From an uncultured Ectothiorhodospiraceae bacterium (lineage in GTDB: Bacteria; Pseudomonadota; Gammaproteobacteria; S012-40), in assembly GCA_945787715.1 (NCBI GenBank), contig CALZJE010000031.1:1-37749 (forward strand): a stretch of DNA of 37,749 nucleotides, given 5' to 3'. A program made the translations under genes and the position numbers. The notes under the pieces are model-generated. The model was not told the DNA's origin, made no database searches, and worked only from the letters and a program-made list of their open reading frames with translations. Positions 16,663 through 26,599 of this stretch are shown piece by piece (within the stretch, counting starts at the first letter, position 1; each line of letters starts with the position of its first letter).

Positions 16663-18049
16663 AAGCTATACGCTGGCGTGCTCTGCTTATCGCTTGCTCG
16701 ACTTGATTCGGCGCTGTTCCACCAAAATGATCACGTGCCGCACAGGATCCTTCCGGTGTAAGTACAAGATAGATATCCTCTTCTATAATTGCTGAAAACT
16801 GTTGCAACTCACCGAGTGACATCTCCCCAAGGTCTTTCTCATTATCTATTCCATAGCGCACTGCTTTTCCGACAATTTCGTGTGAATCTCGAAAGGGAAT
16901 TCCTTTCTTCACTAAATAATCCGCTAAATCAGTTGCCGTAGAAAAACCTTTCATGGCCGCAGCCCGCATGTTTTCTCGCTTAACTTTCACGGTTGGTATC
17001 ATGTCCGCAAATACTCTTAGCGAAGCCTTCAAGGTATCAATGCTATCGAATAAGGGTTCTTTGTCTTCTTGATTATCTTTGTTATAAGCAAACGGCTGGG
17101 ATTTCATCAATGTTAGCATCGCAACCAGGTTGCCATTGGTTCGCCCTGCTTTACCTCGAATCAGTTCTGGTACGTCTGGATTTTTCTTTTGCGGCATTAT
17201 TGAAGAGCCAGTGCAGAAACTATCGCCCATTTCTATGAAATCAAACTGTTGAGAAACCCATAAAACGAGCTCTTCTGAATATCGTGACAAATGTGTCATC
17301 ACTTGCGCCGCAACAAAACAGAACTCCAAAATAAAATCACGATCACTCACCGCATCTAGCGAATTTTCCGCTACTTTTTCAAATTCCAATAATTTTGCAG
17401 TAAAATGTCGATCAATAGGATAAGTGGTTCCGGCTAATGCTGCTGCACCAAGTGGTAAAACATTGACACGTTTACGGCAATCTTGCAGTCGTTCTGCATC
17501 TCTTTGCAGGTTTTCAAACCATGCAAGCATATGATGACCAAAGCTAATAGGCTGAGCAACTTGTAAATGTGTGAAACCAGGAAGGATGGTATTAACTTCT
17601 CGTTCAGCCAAATCAATCAATGCGTTTTGTAATCTCTTCAGCTCTATCGCTATTTCATCAATTTCATCACGCAGATAAAGTCGCATATCGGTTGCAACTT
17701 GATCATTTCTTGATCGCCCTGTATGAAGTTTCTTCCCAGCATCACCAATTTTTTTCGTCAAGCGCGATTCGATATTCATATGAATATCTTCAAGCGCAAT
17801 TGACCATTCAAACTCACCGGCTTCGATTTCCGCTTGAACTTGATCCAATCCTTGGATTATGGAATTCTTCTCATCATCCGTCAGCACTCCCACTTTGCTC
17901 AACATAGTCGCATGAGCAATTGAACCACGAATATCTTGTTTATACATTCGTCGATCAAATTCAACTGACGCGGTGAAGGCTTCAACAAAAACATCTGTCG
18001 CTTCGGTGAAACGACCACCCCAGGGTTTTACAACACTTTTATCATTCAT
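16661..18049 (-). CDS. argH: Argininosuccinate lyase
   Basis: ArgH splits argininosuccinate into arginine and fumarate. The 462 residues include the fumarase/aspartase superfamily signature [12 protein letters not shown] (about residues 282-293), the substrate-binding [14 protein letters not shown] and the [15 protein letters not shown] motif. N-terminal [23 protein letters not shown] is typical. Start at ATG 18049; no Shine-Dalgarno sequence is visible and the predicted promoter leaves a leader of only about 15 bases. It is divergent from hemC, an arrangement shared with Pseudomonas except that the algZ/algR pair found there is absent here. Confidence 0.97.
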   Translation of the reverse strand: MNDKSVVKPWGGRFTEATDVFVEAFTASVEFDRRMYKQDIRGSIAHATMLSKVGVLTDDEKNSIIQGLDQVQAEIEAGEFEWSIALEDIHMNIESRLTKKIGDAGKKLHTGRSRNDQVATDMRLYLRDEIDEIAIELKRLQNALIDLAEREVNTILPGFTHLQVAQPISFGHHMLAWFENLQRDAERLQDCRKRVNVLPLGAAALAGTTYPIDRHFTAKLLEFEKVAENSLDAVSDRDFILEFCFVAAQVMTHLSRYSEELVLWVSQQFDFIEMGDSFCTGSSIMPQKKNPDVPELIRGKAGRTNGNLVAMLTLMKSQPFAYNKDNQEDKEPLFDSIDTLKASLRVFADMIPTVKVKRENMRAAAMKGFSTATDLADYLVKKGIPFRDSHEIVGKAVRYGIDNEKDLGEMSLGELQQFSAIIEEDIYLVLTPEGSCAARDHFGGTAPNQVEQAISRARQRIA

Positions 18050-18064
18050 CTATTTAAACCAAAT

Positions 18065-18073
18065 GTGACTATT
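18065..18073 (+). promoter_or_regulatory. Candidate extended -10 promoter for hemC
   Basis: Note on position: the element proper is TGATATATT at 18165-18173 (TG at 18165-18166, hexamer TATATT at 18168-18173), about 100 bases to the right of the coordinates entered here. It is an extended -10 with only a weak -35 upstream. It would give a leader of about 115 bases to the hemC ATG. Confidence 0.2.
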
Positions 18074-18099
18074 ATAAATTGCCGCTACTATAGCGTAAA
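18071..18099 (-). promoter_or_regulatory. Sigma70-type promoter for argH
   Basis: On the minus strand TTTACG (18094-18099) and a perfect TATAAT (18071-18076) are separated by exactly 17 bases. Transcription would begin near 18064, leaving a leader of roughly 15 bases before the argH ATG. Confidence 0.65.
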
Positions 18100-18296
18100 T
18101 TAGCCCCTATTTTTATAATTTTCAGAGAGGCCCAGTAAACAAGTTAGGTAATACTGTGTTAATTTGATATATTCGATGTCCGCACTTGAAACAAGTCTAT
18201 TGATATAGAGCAGTGATAAGCGACACAAAAAGTCTAAAAAAGAAAAAATATAATCGACTTGGACTAGTAACCAATTAAAAACAATAGAGATTTAAA

Positions 18297-19232
18297 ATGT
18301 CAGACAATATTGTCAGAATCGCAACAAGAAAAAGTCCACTTGCTCTTTGGCAAGCAGAGTTCGTAAAAGCTGAACTGTTAAAACACCATCCTGATCTTCA
18401 AATTGAACTCGTAAAAATGGTTACACAGGGAGATAAAATCCTCGATACACCATTAGCAAAAGTTGGGGGGAAAGGCCTTTTTGTTAAAGAACTGGAAGTT
18501 GGAATGTTAGACGGTGATGCTGATATTGCTGTTCATTCGATGAAAGATGTCCCTGTAGAATTTCCAGAAGGATTACATTTAGCAGTTATCTGTGAACGAG
18601 AAGACCCTCGTGATGCCTTTGTTTCTAACACCTACGATTCAATCGATGACTTACCCCATGGTGCAAAAGTTGGGACTTCCAGTATGCGTCGTGAGTGTCA
18701 ATTACGCTCTCATCGTCCAGATTTAAAGATTCTGAGTTTGCGAGGCAATGTAAACACGCGTTTGAGAAAACTCGATGAAGGTGAATATGACGCAATTATC
18801 CTCGCCGCTGCCGGGCTGATTCGCCTCGGCTTTGAAGAGAGAATCAAACATGCCATCGATCCACTATTCAGCTTGCCTGCCATTGGCCAAGGCGCTGTTG
18901 GGATTGAATGTCGCTCGAATGACAAACGAATTAATGACTTAATTGCCCCACTTAATCATTCAGAAACAGCCATTCGTGTTCGCGCTGAACGGGCAATGAA
19001 TAACCGATTAGAAGGTGGCTGTCAGGTTCCCATTGGTGGATTTGCAGTATTAGATAGCGGTAAAATCTTATTGCGAGGCCTAGTTGGCAAGCCTGATGGA
19101 ACCGAGATCGTTCGTGGTGATATCACTGGTAAGGTCGAAGATGCAGAAACTCTCGGCACAACGTTAGCTGACGATTTATTGTCACGTGGTGCAAAAGAAA
19201 TTCTGCAAGAAGTCTATGGATCAATTAACTAA
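18297..19232 (+). CDS. hemC: Hydroxymethylbilane synthase (porphobilinogen deaminase)
   Basis: HemC polymerises four porphobilinogen molecules to hydroxymethylbilane in haem and sirohaem synthesis. The 311-residue protein has the conserved opening [14 protein letters not shown], the catalytic-Asp segment [15 protein letters not shown], the arginine cluster [11 protein letters not shown] and [12 protein letters not shown], and C242 in [10 protein letters not shown], which carries the dipyrromethane cofactor. It begins the hemC-hemD-hemX-hemY operon and overlaps hemD by 17 bases. Assignment is secure. Confidence 0.97.
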   Translation: MSDNIVRIATRKSPLALWQAEFVKAELLKHHPDLQIELVKMVTQGDKILDTPLAKVGGKGLFVKELEVGMLDGDADIAVHSMKDVPVEFPEGLHLAVICEREDPRDAFVSNTYDSIDDLPHGAKVGTSSMRRECQLRSHRPDLKILSLRGNVNTRLRKLDEGEYDAIILAAAGLIRLGFEERIKHAIDPLFSLPAIGQGAVGIECRSNDKRINDLIAPLNHSETAIRVRAERAMNNRLEGGCQVPIGGFAVLDSGKILLRGLVGKPDGTEIVRGDITGKVEDAETLGTTLADDLLSRGAKEILQEVYGSIN

Positions 19233-20007
19233 CGCGTTAAGAAAAATTACAGTTCTTGTTACCAGACCAGAACATCAAGCTGAAAAGCTTTGCCATTTAA
19301 TCGAAAACAGTGGGGGAAATGCAATTCGCTTCCCCACTATTGAAATAGTAGACGTTGTTGAAGAAAAAAAGCTTAATACATTAATTGATCAGCTCAATAC
19401 GTTTGATATAGCAATATTCATCAGTGCTAACGCGGTTAAATTCGGTATTAAACATATTCGATCGAGAGGAAAATGGCCTAAGTCCTTAAAAATTGCTGCT
19501 GTGGGGAAATCAAGCGTTAAAGCACTTGACAGTTTGGGGCTAATCGCTGATATTTTTCCTATTGAGCAATATAATAGTGAAGCATTGCTTTCGCTGAAAG
19601 AAATGCAAAATGTTGATGGAAAAAAAATCATCATCTTTCGTGGTGATGGTGGCAGGGAGCTTTTAGCAGAAACACTTAGAAACCGGGGAGCAATTGTAAA
19701 ATATGCTAATTGTTATCAGCGCTCAGTACCCGAAACTGATCCATCACCTCTCTATAAACTTTGGGAACGTGGTGAATTAGATGTAATCGTTACAACAAGT
19801 AACGAGGGATTACAGAATCTGTATGACATGGTTGGCGAGCAAGGTAGACCCTGGCTACTATGCACTAAAATAATAGTTGTCAGTGAACGTGCTGTAGATC
19901 TAGCAAAAAGACTTGGCTTCAAATCCAAGCCTATTGTATCTGCTCAAGCGAGTGATGAAGCAATTTTAAACTCACTCATTGCATGGAACTCAATGCAAAA
20001 TACTTGA
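19216..20007 (+). CDS. hemD: Uroporphyrinogen-III synthase
   Basis: HemD cyclises hydroxymethylbilane to uroporphyrinogen III with inversion of ring D. It is a poorly conserved family, recognised here by [13 protein letters not shown] at the N-terminus, [13 protein letters not shown] (about 65-77), [22 protein letters not shown], and the C-terminal [16 protein letters not shown]. At 263 residues it has the expected bilobed size. ATG 19216 is chosen because it places the VTRP motif close to the N-terminus; an in-frame GTG ten codons upstream would add KKFCKK inside hemC. Position directly after hemC supports the call. A 189-base gap follows before hemX. Confidence 0.93.
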   Translation: MDQLTNALRKITVLVTRPEHQAEKLCHLIENSGGNAIRFPTIEIVDVVEEKKLNTLIDQLNTFDIAIFISANAVKFGIKHIRSRGKWPKSLKIAAVGKSSVKALDSLGLIADIFPIEQYNSEALLSLKEMQNVDGKKIIIFRGDGGRELLAETLRNRGAIVKYANCYQRSVPETDPSPLYKLWERGELDVIVTTSNEGLQNLYDMVGEQGRPWLLCTKIIVVSERAVDLAKRLGFKSKPIVSAQASDEAILNSLIAWNSMQNT

Positions 20008-20024
20008 CTATACAACAAGGCTAT

Positions 20025-20063
20025 GGAGTAATAAGCCTAATTTTTAGCTTATTTAAAAACTCC
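20025..20063. other. Stem-loop between hemD and hemX
   Basis: AATAAGC (20030-20036) pairs with GCTTATT (20047-20053), and an outer GGAGT (20025-20029) can pair with ACTCC (20059-20063) across a small bulge. There is no T tract afterwards, so it may be an mRNA processing or stability element rather than a terminator. The remaining bases up to 20196 are AT-rich and hold no other clear signal. Confidence 0.35.
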
Positions 20064-20196
20064 GGGGAATCAATAAAAAAACAAAAAGCCGAAAAAAATG
20101 AGTCTGTCTGATTGAGGCACTTGAATAAACTTTGTCTCGTCGATCGACTTAATCAAACATGTAGTTAGTCATCAATTAGGGAGATGAAAGAGAATC

Positions 20197-21546
20197 ATGC
20201 CACCGAAAAACGACAAACCAAACAATCAGAATGCTAAGATTGAGAACCCTGAAGCGAGAAAAGCAAACAAAACAACTGATATTGCGCCTCAGCCTAAAGC
20301 GGCTGAACAGCAAAAATCAGGCGCTGGACTCGCGACAACCATTGCTGTGCTTGCTTTTATTTTAAGCGCCTCTGCAAGTTACGGGATCTACTGGAACTGG
20401 CAACAGATGCAAGACGAAAAAAATGCATCTGCAGCAACAATTGCTTCTCTTCAGCAACAACTGAAGTCAGAACTAACAAAAAGCCAGGCAGCATTAAAAA
20501 GCGAACTTAATCAGTCTACCGAGTCGATTAAAAGCGAGTTTTCACAAACTCAACAAACAATTCAAAGCGAGTTAGCAAGCAAGTCACAAGCGCTAGAAAC
20601 ACTTGCACAGACTATCGAATCATCTACTACCGAAAAGATTGCTGCTGCTGAAGCAAATTTAACAACCGCCCAAGCAGAACTAGGCAAAGCCAATTCAGGC
20701 ATTAAGGAAACTCAAAAACGTCAAGAGTCATTAGAAGTAAGTATCGACGGTATATACAACCGCATGGGTAATACTTCTCGTGACTGGGTGATTGCTGAAG
20801 CAGATTACCTGTTGAAAGTCGCCAATCACCGCTTACAACTTGAACAAGACGTAACGACTTCAATCCAAGCTTTAACTCTGGCAGACAAGCGCATTAACTC
20901 TCTGGATGAACCTGCGCTCAACGAAGTTCGCAATGTTATTGCACAAGAGCTTATCGCATTAGAGACACTTGCTATACCCGATCAAGCTGGTGTTTCAATG
21001 CAGTTAACCGAATTACAGACACAAGTCGATCAATTACCTTTAAGTGCCCGTACTCTACCTGCAAAAAGCGAAACGCCAGAATTTGAAGCTGACGATGCTA
21101 TGGCAGTCGATAAATGGGAAGCGTTACCTGTAGCTATTCTTGACGTACTTAAAGGGCTTGTATCTGTCACACATCTTGATGAGCCTCTCGGACCAACAAT
21201 GTCTCCAGAGCAAATTAAAAACCTGCATGAAAATCTGAAGCTCAAACTTGAACAAGCTCGCATGGTTTTACTGCGCGGAGATCAAGCGCTTTATGACTCT
21301 AACATGCAGCTTGCTATCAGCTGGACTGAACAGTTCTTCAATACCGAAGAAGTACCAACGAAAAAATTCATAGACACACTGAATTATTTAAAAGCCAAAC
21401 CAGTTGCTTTAAAAGCACCCGATATTTCGTCATCATTGCGCGCACTACGTAAAGTGGCAAAACGCTTGGAAATGAATATACCTAGCTTGGAAAAAAACGC
21501 CCAAAATGAGCTTGTTAAAAATAGCTCTGATTTAGCAATGAACTAA
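20197..21546 (+). CDS. hemX: HemX family membrane-anchored protein
   Basis: This 449-residue protein fits HemX, although the family is often mislabelled uroporphyrin-III C-methyltransferase: it contains no SAM-methyltransferase motifs. The N-terminus is a Lys/Asn/Pro-rich cytoplasmic tail (about 1-42), then one membrane helix (about 43-66, LATTIAVLAFILSASASYGI), then a long alpha-helical coiled coil (about 75-180) and a C-terminal domain with DWVIAEADYLLKVANHRLQLE, the best conserved segment. The coiled coil contains four consecutive 11-residue repeats (see separate entry). It lies between hemD and hemY, 12 bases before the latter. A structural or complex-organising role in haem synthesis is inferred from position; no enzymatic role is demonstrated by sequence. 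Confidence 0.9.
   Translation: MPPKNDKPNNQNAKIENPEARKANKTTDIAPQPKAAEQQKSGAGLATTIAVLAFILSASASYGIYWNWQQMQDEKNASAATIASLQQQLKSELTKSQAALKSELNQSTESIKSEFSQTQQTIQSELASKSQALETLAQTIESSTTEKIAAAEANLTTAQAELGKANSGIKETQKRQESLEVSIDGIYNRMGNTSRDWVIAEADYLLKVANHRLQLEQDVTTSIQALTLADKRINSLDEPALNEVRNVIAQELIALETLAIPDQAGVSMQLTELQTQVDQLPLSARTLPAKSETPEFEADDAMAVDKWEALPVAILDVLKGLVSVTHLDEPLGPTMSPEQIKNLHENLKLKLEQARMVLLRGDQALYDSNMQLAISWTEQFFNTEEVPTKKFIDTLNYLKAKPVALKAPDISSSLRALRKVAKRLEMNIPSLEKNAQNELVKNSSDLAMN
20461..20592 (+). repeat. Four 33-base (11-residue) repeats in the HemX coiled coil
   Basis: HemX residues 89-132 form four tandem 11-residue units: LKSELTKSQAA, LKSELNQSTES, IKSEFSQTQQT, IQSELASKSQA, with a degenerate fifth unit following. 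Hydrophobic residues fall at positions 1 and 5 with SE conserved at 3-4, a hendecad pattern. The DNA units have diverged, so the repeat is old or under selection at protein level. Confidence 0.85.
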
Positions 21547-21558
21547 AGCGGAGAGATC

Positions 21559-22896
21559 ATGAAATTACTTATCCAAATCATCTTAATAATTTGCATTGGT
21601 GTCGCTTTAGCCTTTTTTGTGCGTGAAGATCCCGGCTCTGCAACCTTTGTCTGGCATAATTATGTTATTGAATCCTCTATGGCTATATTTGCAGTCATCA
21701 GTATTGCTGTAATTTTCCTCTCATATTTCTTGTTCCGACTATTGGGCTCAGTGCTTTTTGCACCATCACGAGTCCGTAAATGGCAAAATCGCCGTCGTGA
21801 TAGAGTCGCTAACACCGCGCTGACACGTGGCTTATTGGCACAAGCAGAAGGTAAATGGCGGCTATCAGAAAAAGCTTTGCTGACTTATGCGAAGAAAACT
21901 GAAAGTGCAGTCAATTATCTTGCAGCAGCAAAATCTGCTCAAGCTCAAGGCGCTAATGCTCGTATGAATCAATATTTAGATATGGCCCAGGCCACCGATC
22001 CAAACGCAAGCACAGCAATTCGGCTTACCCAAGCTGAGTTATTAATCGATAGCGGACAATATGATAGAGCTGGTGCTGCACTAGAAAGAATTAGAGCTGA
22101 CGACCCCAAAAATCTTCGTGCAATGCTGCTAATGACAAAGCTTTATAAAACTAGCAATAATTGGAACAAGCTTTCGGAATTGCTTTACGACATTAAACGA
22201 AACCGTGTTATTCAACATCAAGAATATAATGAACTTGAAAAAACTGTCTACACTGAGCTTTTAAAAGTAGCCTGTGAATCAGATAGTATGCGTAAAGTTA
22301 GAAATTGCTGGAGCATCATTCCTAAACATTTACAGAAAGACGCAGAGCTTATTTCTATCTTTGTTCAAAAATTACTTCAAGAAGATGAGCACGATGAAGC
22401 TGTACCCATTCTTCGCAATGCAATTAGACAACACTGGAACGACCAGCTTGTTTACCTATATGGCTTGGTCTATACCGACAATCCATATGGTGAACTCAGC
22501 GCGGCAGAAAAGTGGTATAAGCAACATCAAGACAACCCAATTCTTTTATTAACTCTTGGCCGCTTAAGTAGCAGAAGTGAGTTATGGGGTAAAGCACGTT
22601 CATATTTAGAAACAAGTGTTGAGAATGGTGGAGGCCCAGAAGCCTACCATGCCCTAGCACAAGTTCTTGAACATATTGACGAGCCCGAGCTAGCTGCGAA
22701 TTCGTATCGCAAAGGTCTAGAAATAGCATCAGGAAAAGGTCTACCTGAACTGGCTGCGCTAACAGCCAAAAAGAAAGCCCGTCAAACTGCACTTGCTAAA
22801 AAAGATTCTCAACGAACTGCAGCAATTGAAGCTGAAGATGCAAAAAAACTTGAAGCAGAGAAAGAGGTTAAAGAAGAAAGTATCGTTGCAGCATAA
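21559..22896 (+). CDS. hemY: HemY family TPR membrane protein
   Basis: A 445-residue protein with the HemY N-terminal domain: two membrane helices (about 3-20 and 40-66) and the conserved LGSVLFAPSRVRKWQNRRR to ALTRGLLAQAEGKW segment, followed by tetratricopeptide-like helical repeats (about 95-400). Typical TPR-like pieces are RLTQAELLIDSGQYDRAGAA and YHALAQVLEHIDEPELAANS. The C-terminus is a Lys/Glu/Ala-rich tail. Despite the shared symbol it is unrelated to Bacillus protoporphyrinogen oxidase HemY. GGAGAG five bases before the ATG is a good ribosome binding site. It is the last gene of the hem operon and is closed by the terminator that follows. Confidence 0.93.
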   Translation: MKLLIQIILIICIGVALAFFVREDPGSATFVWHNYVIESSMAIFAVISIAVIFLSYFLFRLLGSVLFAPSRVRKWQNRRRDRVANTALTRGLLAQAEGKWRLSEKALLTYAKKTESAVNYLAAAKSAQAQGANARMNQYLDMAQATDPNASTAIRLTQAELLIDSGQYDRAGAALERIRADDPKNLRAMLLMTKLYKTSNNWNKLSELLYDIKRNRVIQHQEYNELEKTVYTELLKVACESDSMRKVRNCWSIIPKHLQKDAELISIFVQKLLQEDEHDEAVPILRNAIRQHWNDQLVYLYGLVYTDNPYGELSAAEKWYKQHQDNPILLLTLGRLSSRSELWGKARSYLETSVENGGGPEAYHALAQVLEHIDEPELAANSYRKGLEIASGKGLPELAALTAKKKARQTALAKKDSQRTAAIEAEDAKKLEAEKEVKEESIVAA

Positions 22897-22914
22897 ATTT
22901 CAACACTAAGCTTT

Positions 22915-22944
22915 AAAAAAACGCGGCTCATGCCGCGTTTTTTT
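22915..22944. terminator. Strong bidirectional rho-independent terminator
   Basis: Seven A residues, a stem CGCGGC/GCCGCG with loop TCAT, then seven T residues. The symmetric A/T flanks allow it to end both the hem operon (plus) and the ferredoxin-reductase gene (minus), whose stop lies 22 bases away. Confidence 0.93.
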
Positions 22945-22965
22945 ATCCCACAAATCCTTAGAGCA

Positions 22966-23982
22966 TTAGTCTTTTGCAAATTCAAAAGAGTCAAAATAAA
23001 AGCATTCTTTATCGAGCCCTTTTTCAGCAAATGTATCACGAACTGCATCAATCATAGCGGGTGGCCCACTTGCATAAATCTCAAATTCATTTAACCTATC
23101 AAAATCTGCTAGTACCGCTTCGTGCACAAATCCCTCTCTACCGCTCCAGCTATCACTGGCTGCAGGATCGGATAAAACAGGAATGAACTTAAAATTATCG
23201 TGTTCACTCATCCATTTTTCTGGCAGCCCTGAAAGATAAAGAGATTCAACATCTCTTACGCCCCAGTATAAAGTCATAGGGCGTTTTATTTCTTCCGTAA
23301 AAGCATGTTCTAGCATTCCTTTTATAGGAGCGAAACCCGTTCCGCCTGCTATAAAAAGAATCGGTTTTTCCGATTCTTCATTAAAATAAAAAGTCCCCAG
23401 CGGACCTTCAATTCTCATTAAATCTTTTTCTTCCATTTTTTCAAACACATGAGATGTAAATTCACCACCTTCAACTTTACGTATATGTAGCTCTAAAAAT
23501 TCATCATCATGTGGGGCATTAGCAAGAGAGAAACTTCGTCTGCGGCCATCTTTTAGTAAAATATCAATATATTGTCCTGCAAGAAACTGTAATCGCTCAA
23601 CCATTGGCAACGTTAAGTATAAACGCATTACATCTGGCGCCAGCTTTTCCATTTTAGAAACTCTTGTCGGCAAGGTCTTAATTTCAATCTCTTTCGATGA
23701 AGTAATTTCTTTTACCTCTAGCGCCATATCAGACGACGGATACGCCTGACAGAAAACACACATACCTGCCTTGGATTCTTGCGATGAAAGAGAGATAGGA
23801 TCTTCATCATCTTCGTAGTGAAATTGACCGCTAATTACTTTACCTTTACATGCTCCACATGCTCCAGCACGACATCCATAGGTAAAAGCATAACCATGAC
23901 GTAAAGCGCCATCTAAAATCGTCTCTTCCTTCTCAATTTCAAACTCGTGGCCGCTGGGCTGTAAAATTATTTTAAAACTCAT
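22966..23982 (-). CDS. 2Fe-2S ferredoxin / NAD(P)H flavin oxidoreductase
   Basis: A 338-residue fused electron-transfer protein. Residues 1-90 are a plant-type ferredoxin with C37-x4-C42-x2-C45-x29-C75 binding a 2Fe-2S cluster. Residues about 100-200 are an FAD domain (GRRRSFSLAN is the flavin-binding RxxS-type motif), and the rest is an NAD(P)-binding domain beginning with FIAGGTGFAPI and ending YASGPPAMIDAVRDTF. This layout is shared by aromatic-ring oxygenase reductases, phenol/methane monooxygenase reductases and the enzyme often named CDP-6-deoxy-3,4-glucoseen reductase. No oxygenase partner lies nearby, so I give no specific name; the automatic glucoseen label would be unreliable. It diverges from the epimerase-like gene with 69 bases between. 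The partner acceptor is unknown. Confidence 0.88.
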   Translation of the reverse strand: MSFKIILQPSGHEFEIEKEETILDGALRHGYAFTYGCRAGACGACKGKVISGQFHYEDDEDPISLSSQESKAGMCVFCQAYPSSDMALEVKEITSSKEIEIKTLPTRVSKMEKLAPDVMRLYLTLPMVERLQFLAGQYIDILLKDGRRRSFSLANAPHDDEFLELHIRKVEGGEFTSHVFEKMEEKDLMRIEGPLGTFYFNEESEKPILFIAGGTGFAPIKGMLEHAFTEEIKRPMTLYWGVRDVESLYLSGLPEKWMSEHDNFKFIPVLSDPAASDSWSGREGFVHEAVLADFDRLNEFEIYASGPPAMIDAVRDTFAEKGLDKECFYFDSFEFAKD

Positions 23983-24051
23983 ATCGTTACTATCTCTTTA
24001 TTGGTAACATTTCAGGAATATTTTTCCTGTTAAATCTAACCCGGATAATTC

Positions 24052-24954
24052 ATGAAAACATCAAATATCATAATCGGTTGTGGTGAAGTTGGAAAACGCA
24101 TCGCCCAAATTCTTATTCAGAAAGGTGAGGTCCTCACCGCACTGAGTCATCAAAAATCCTCTCAAATGACACTAAAACAGCAAGGCATAAATTATATATC
24201 CGCCAACCTTGATAATCCAGATTCACTTCTTGACATAGATTTCCAGCATTCCGATATATACTATTTAGCACCACCGCCAAATGCAGGTGAAACTGACACG
24301 CGGATGCAAAATCTTATTAGCGCAATTTCGCAACACAAACCTCCTCATCGCATCGTTTACATCAGCACTACCGGTGTCTACGGTGATGCTTCAGGAGAAT
24401 GGGTGACAGAAAACAACCCTCCAGCTCCGCAAGCCAGTCGCTCAAAACGCCGCCTGGATGCTGAAACTTGCTTAACACGTTATTGTCAACAATCCGGTTG
24501 TGAATATAATATTTTACGAGTTAGTGGTATTTATTGCCTTTCCAAACTGCCGCTTGATCGATTAAAAGCTGGGGTATTAGCACTAGATATTGCAATCGCC
24601 CCCTCTTCCAACCGAATTCATGCTGATGATCTTGCTAACATCTGTATTGCAGCAATGACTCACGAAACTAGCAATCAAATATTCAATGTTGCAGATGGTA
24701 ATCCTACGAGCATTACTGATTACTTCATGCAAGTTTCAAAAGCGTTCGACTTACCACCACCAACACAAATTTCATGGCAAGAAGCACAATCTCAGATTTC
24801 TGAAGCTATGCTCTCCTATTTAGCCGAATCTAAAAAAATATCTATCGAAAAACTAAAAAACACGCTTGAAATATCATTGCAATTTCCTGATTTAGAAACA
24901 GGATTGAAGCAATGCGTTGCAGAATACCAATTAGCTCACCAGCAAAGCTTATGA
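24052..24954 (+). CDS. NAD(P)-binding epimerase/dehydratase-like protein (YeeZ type)
   Basis: A 300-residue Rossmann-fold protein of the atypical short-chain dehydrogenase group that includes YeeZ. The dinucleotide-binding glycines are G9-x-G11-x2-G14 (IIIGCGEVGKRIA). Later ISTTGVYGDASGEWVTENNPP occupies the place of the SDR active-site segment, and a YxxxK catalytic pair is not evident. HADDLANICIAAM and FNVADGNPTSITDYF match extended SDRs. Its substrate is unknown. It converges with mreB with only 3 bases between their stops, and diverges from the ferredoxin-reductase gene. Function as a sugar epimerase is not supported by context. Confidence 0.8.
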   Translation: MKTSNIIIGCGEVGKRIAQILIQKGEVLTALSHQKSSQMTLKQQGINYISANLDNPDSLLDIDFQHSDIYYLAPPPNAGETDTRMQNLISAISQHKPPHRIVYISTTGVYGDASGEWVTENNPPAPQASRSKRRLDAETCLTRYCQQSGCEYNILRVSGIYCLSKLPLDRLKAGVLALDIAIAPSSNRIHADDLANICIAAMTHETSNQIFNVADGNPTSITDYFMQVSKAFDLPPPTQISWQEAQSQISEAMLSYLAESKKISIEKLKNTLEISLQFPDLETGLKQCVAEYQLAHQQSL

Positions 24955-24957
24955 GAC

Positions 24958-26599
<1,642 letters not shown>

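Noticed and set aside
18065-18073. Use of the listed interval for the hemC extended -10 element
   Set aside because: The motif I describe for hemC is at 18165-18173; the interval 18065-18073 itself belongs to the argH promoter/leader side and should not be read as a hemC signal. The feature entry states this and carries low confidence.
20197-22896. HemX as uroporphyrin-III C-methyltransferase and HemY as protoporphyrinogen oxidase
   Set aside because: HemX lacks methyltransferase motifs and HemY is a TPR membrane protein with no flavin-binding motif; those names are inherited mislabels.
22966-23982. CDP-6-deoxy-delta-3,4-glucoseen reductase as a specific name
   Set aside because: The domain set is shared with many oxygenase reductases and no deoxysugar genes are nearby.
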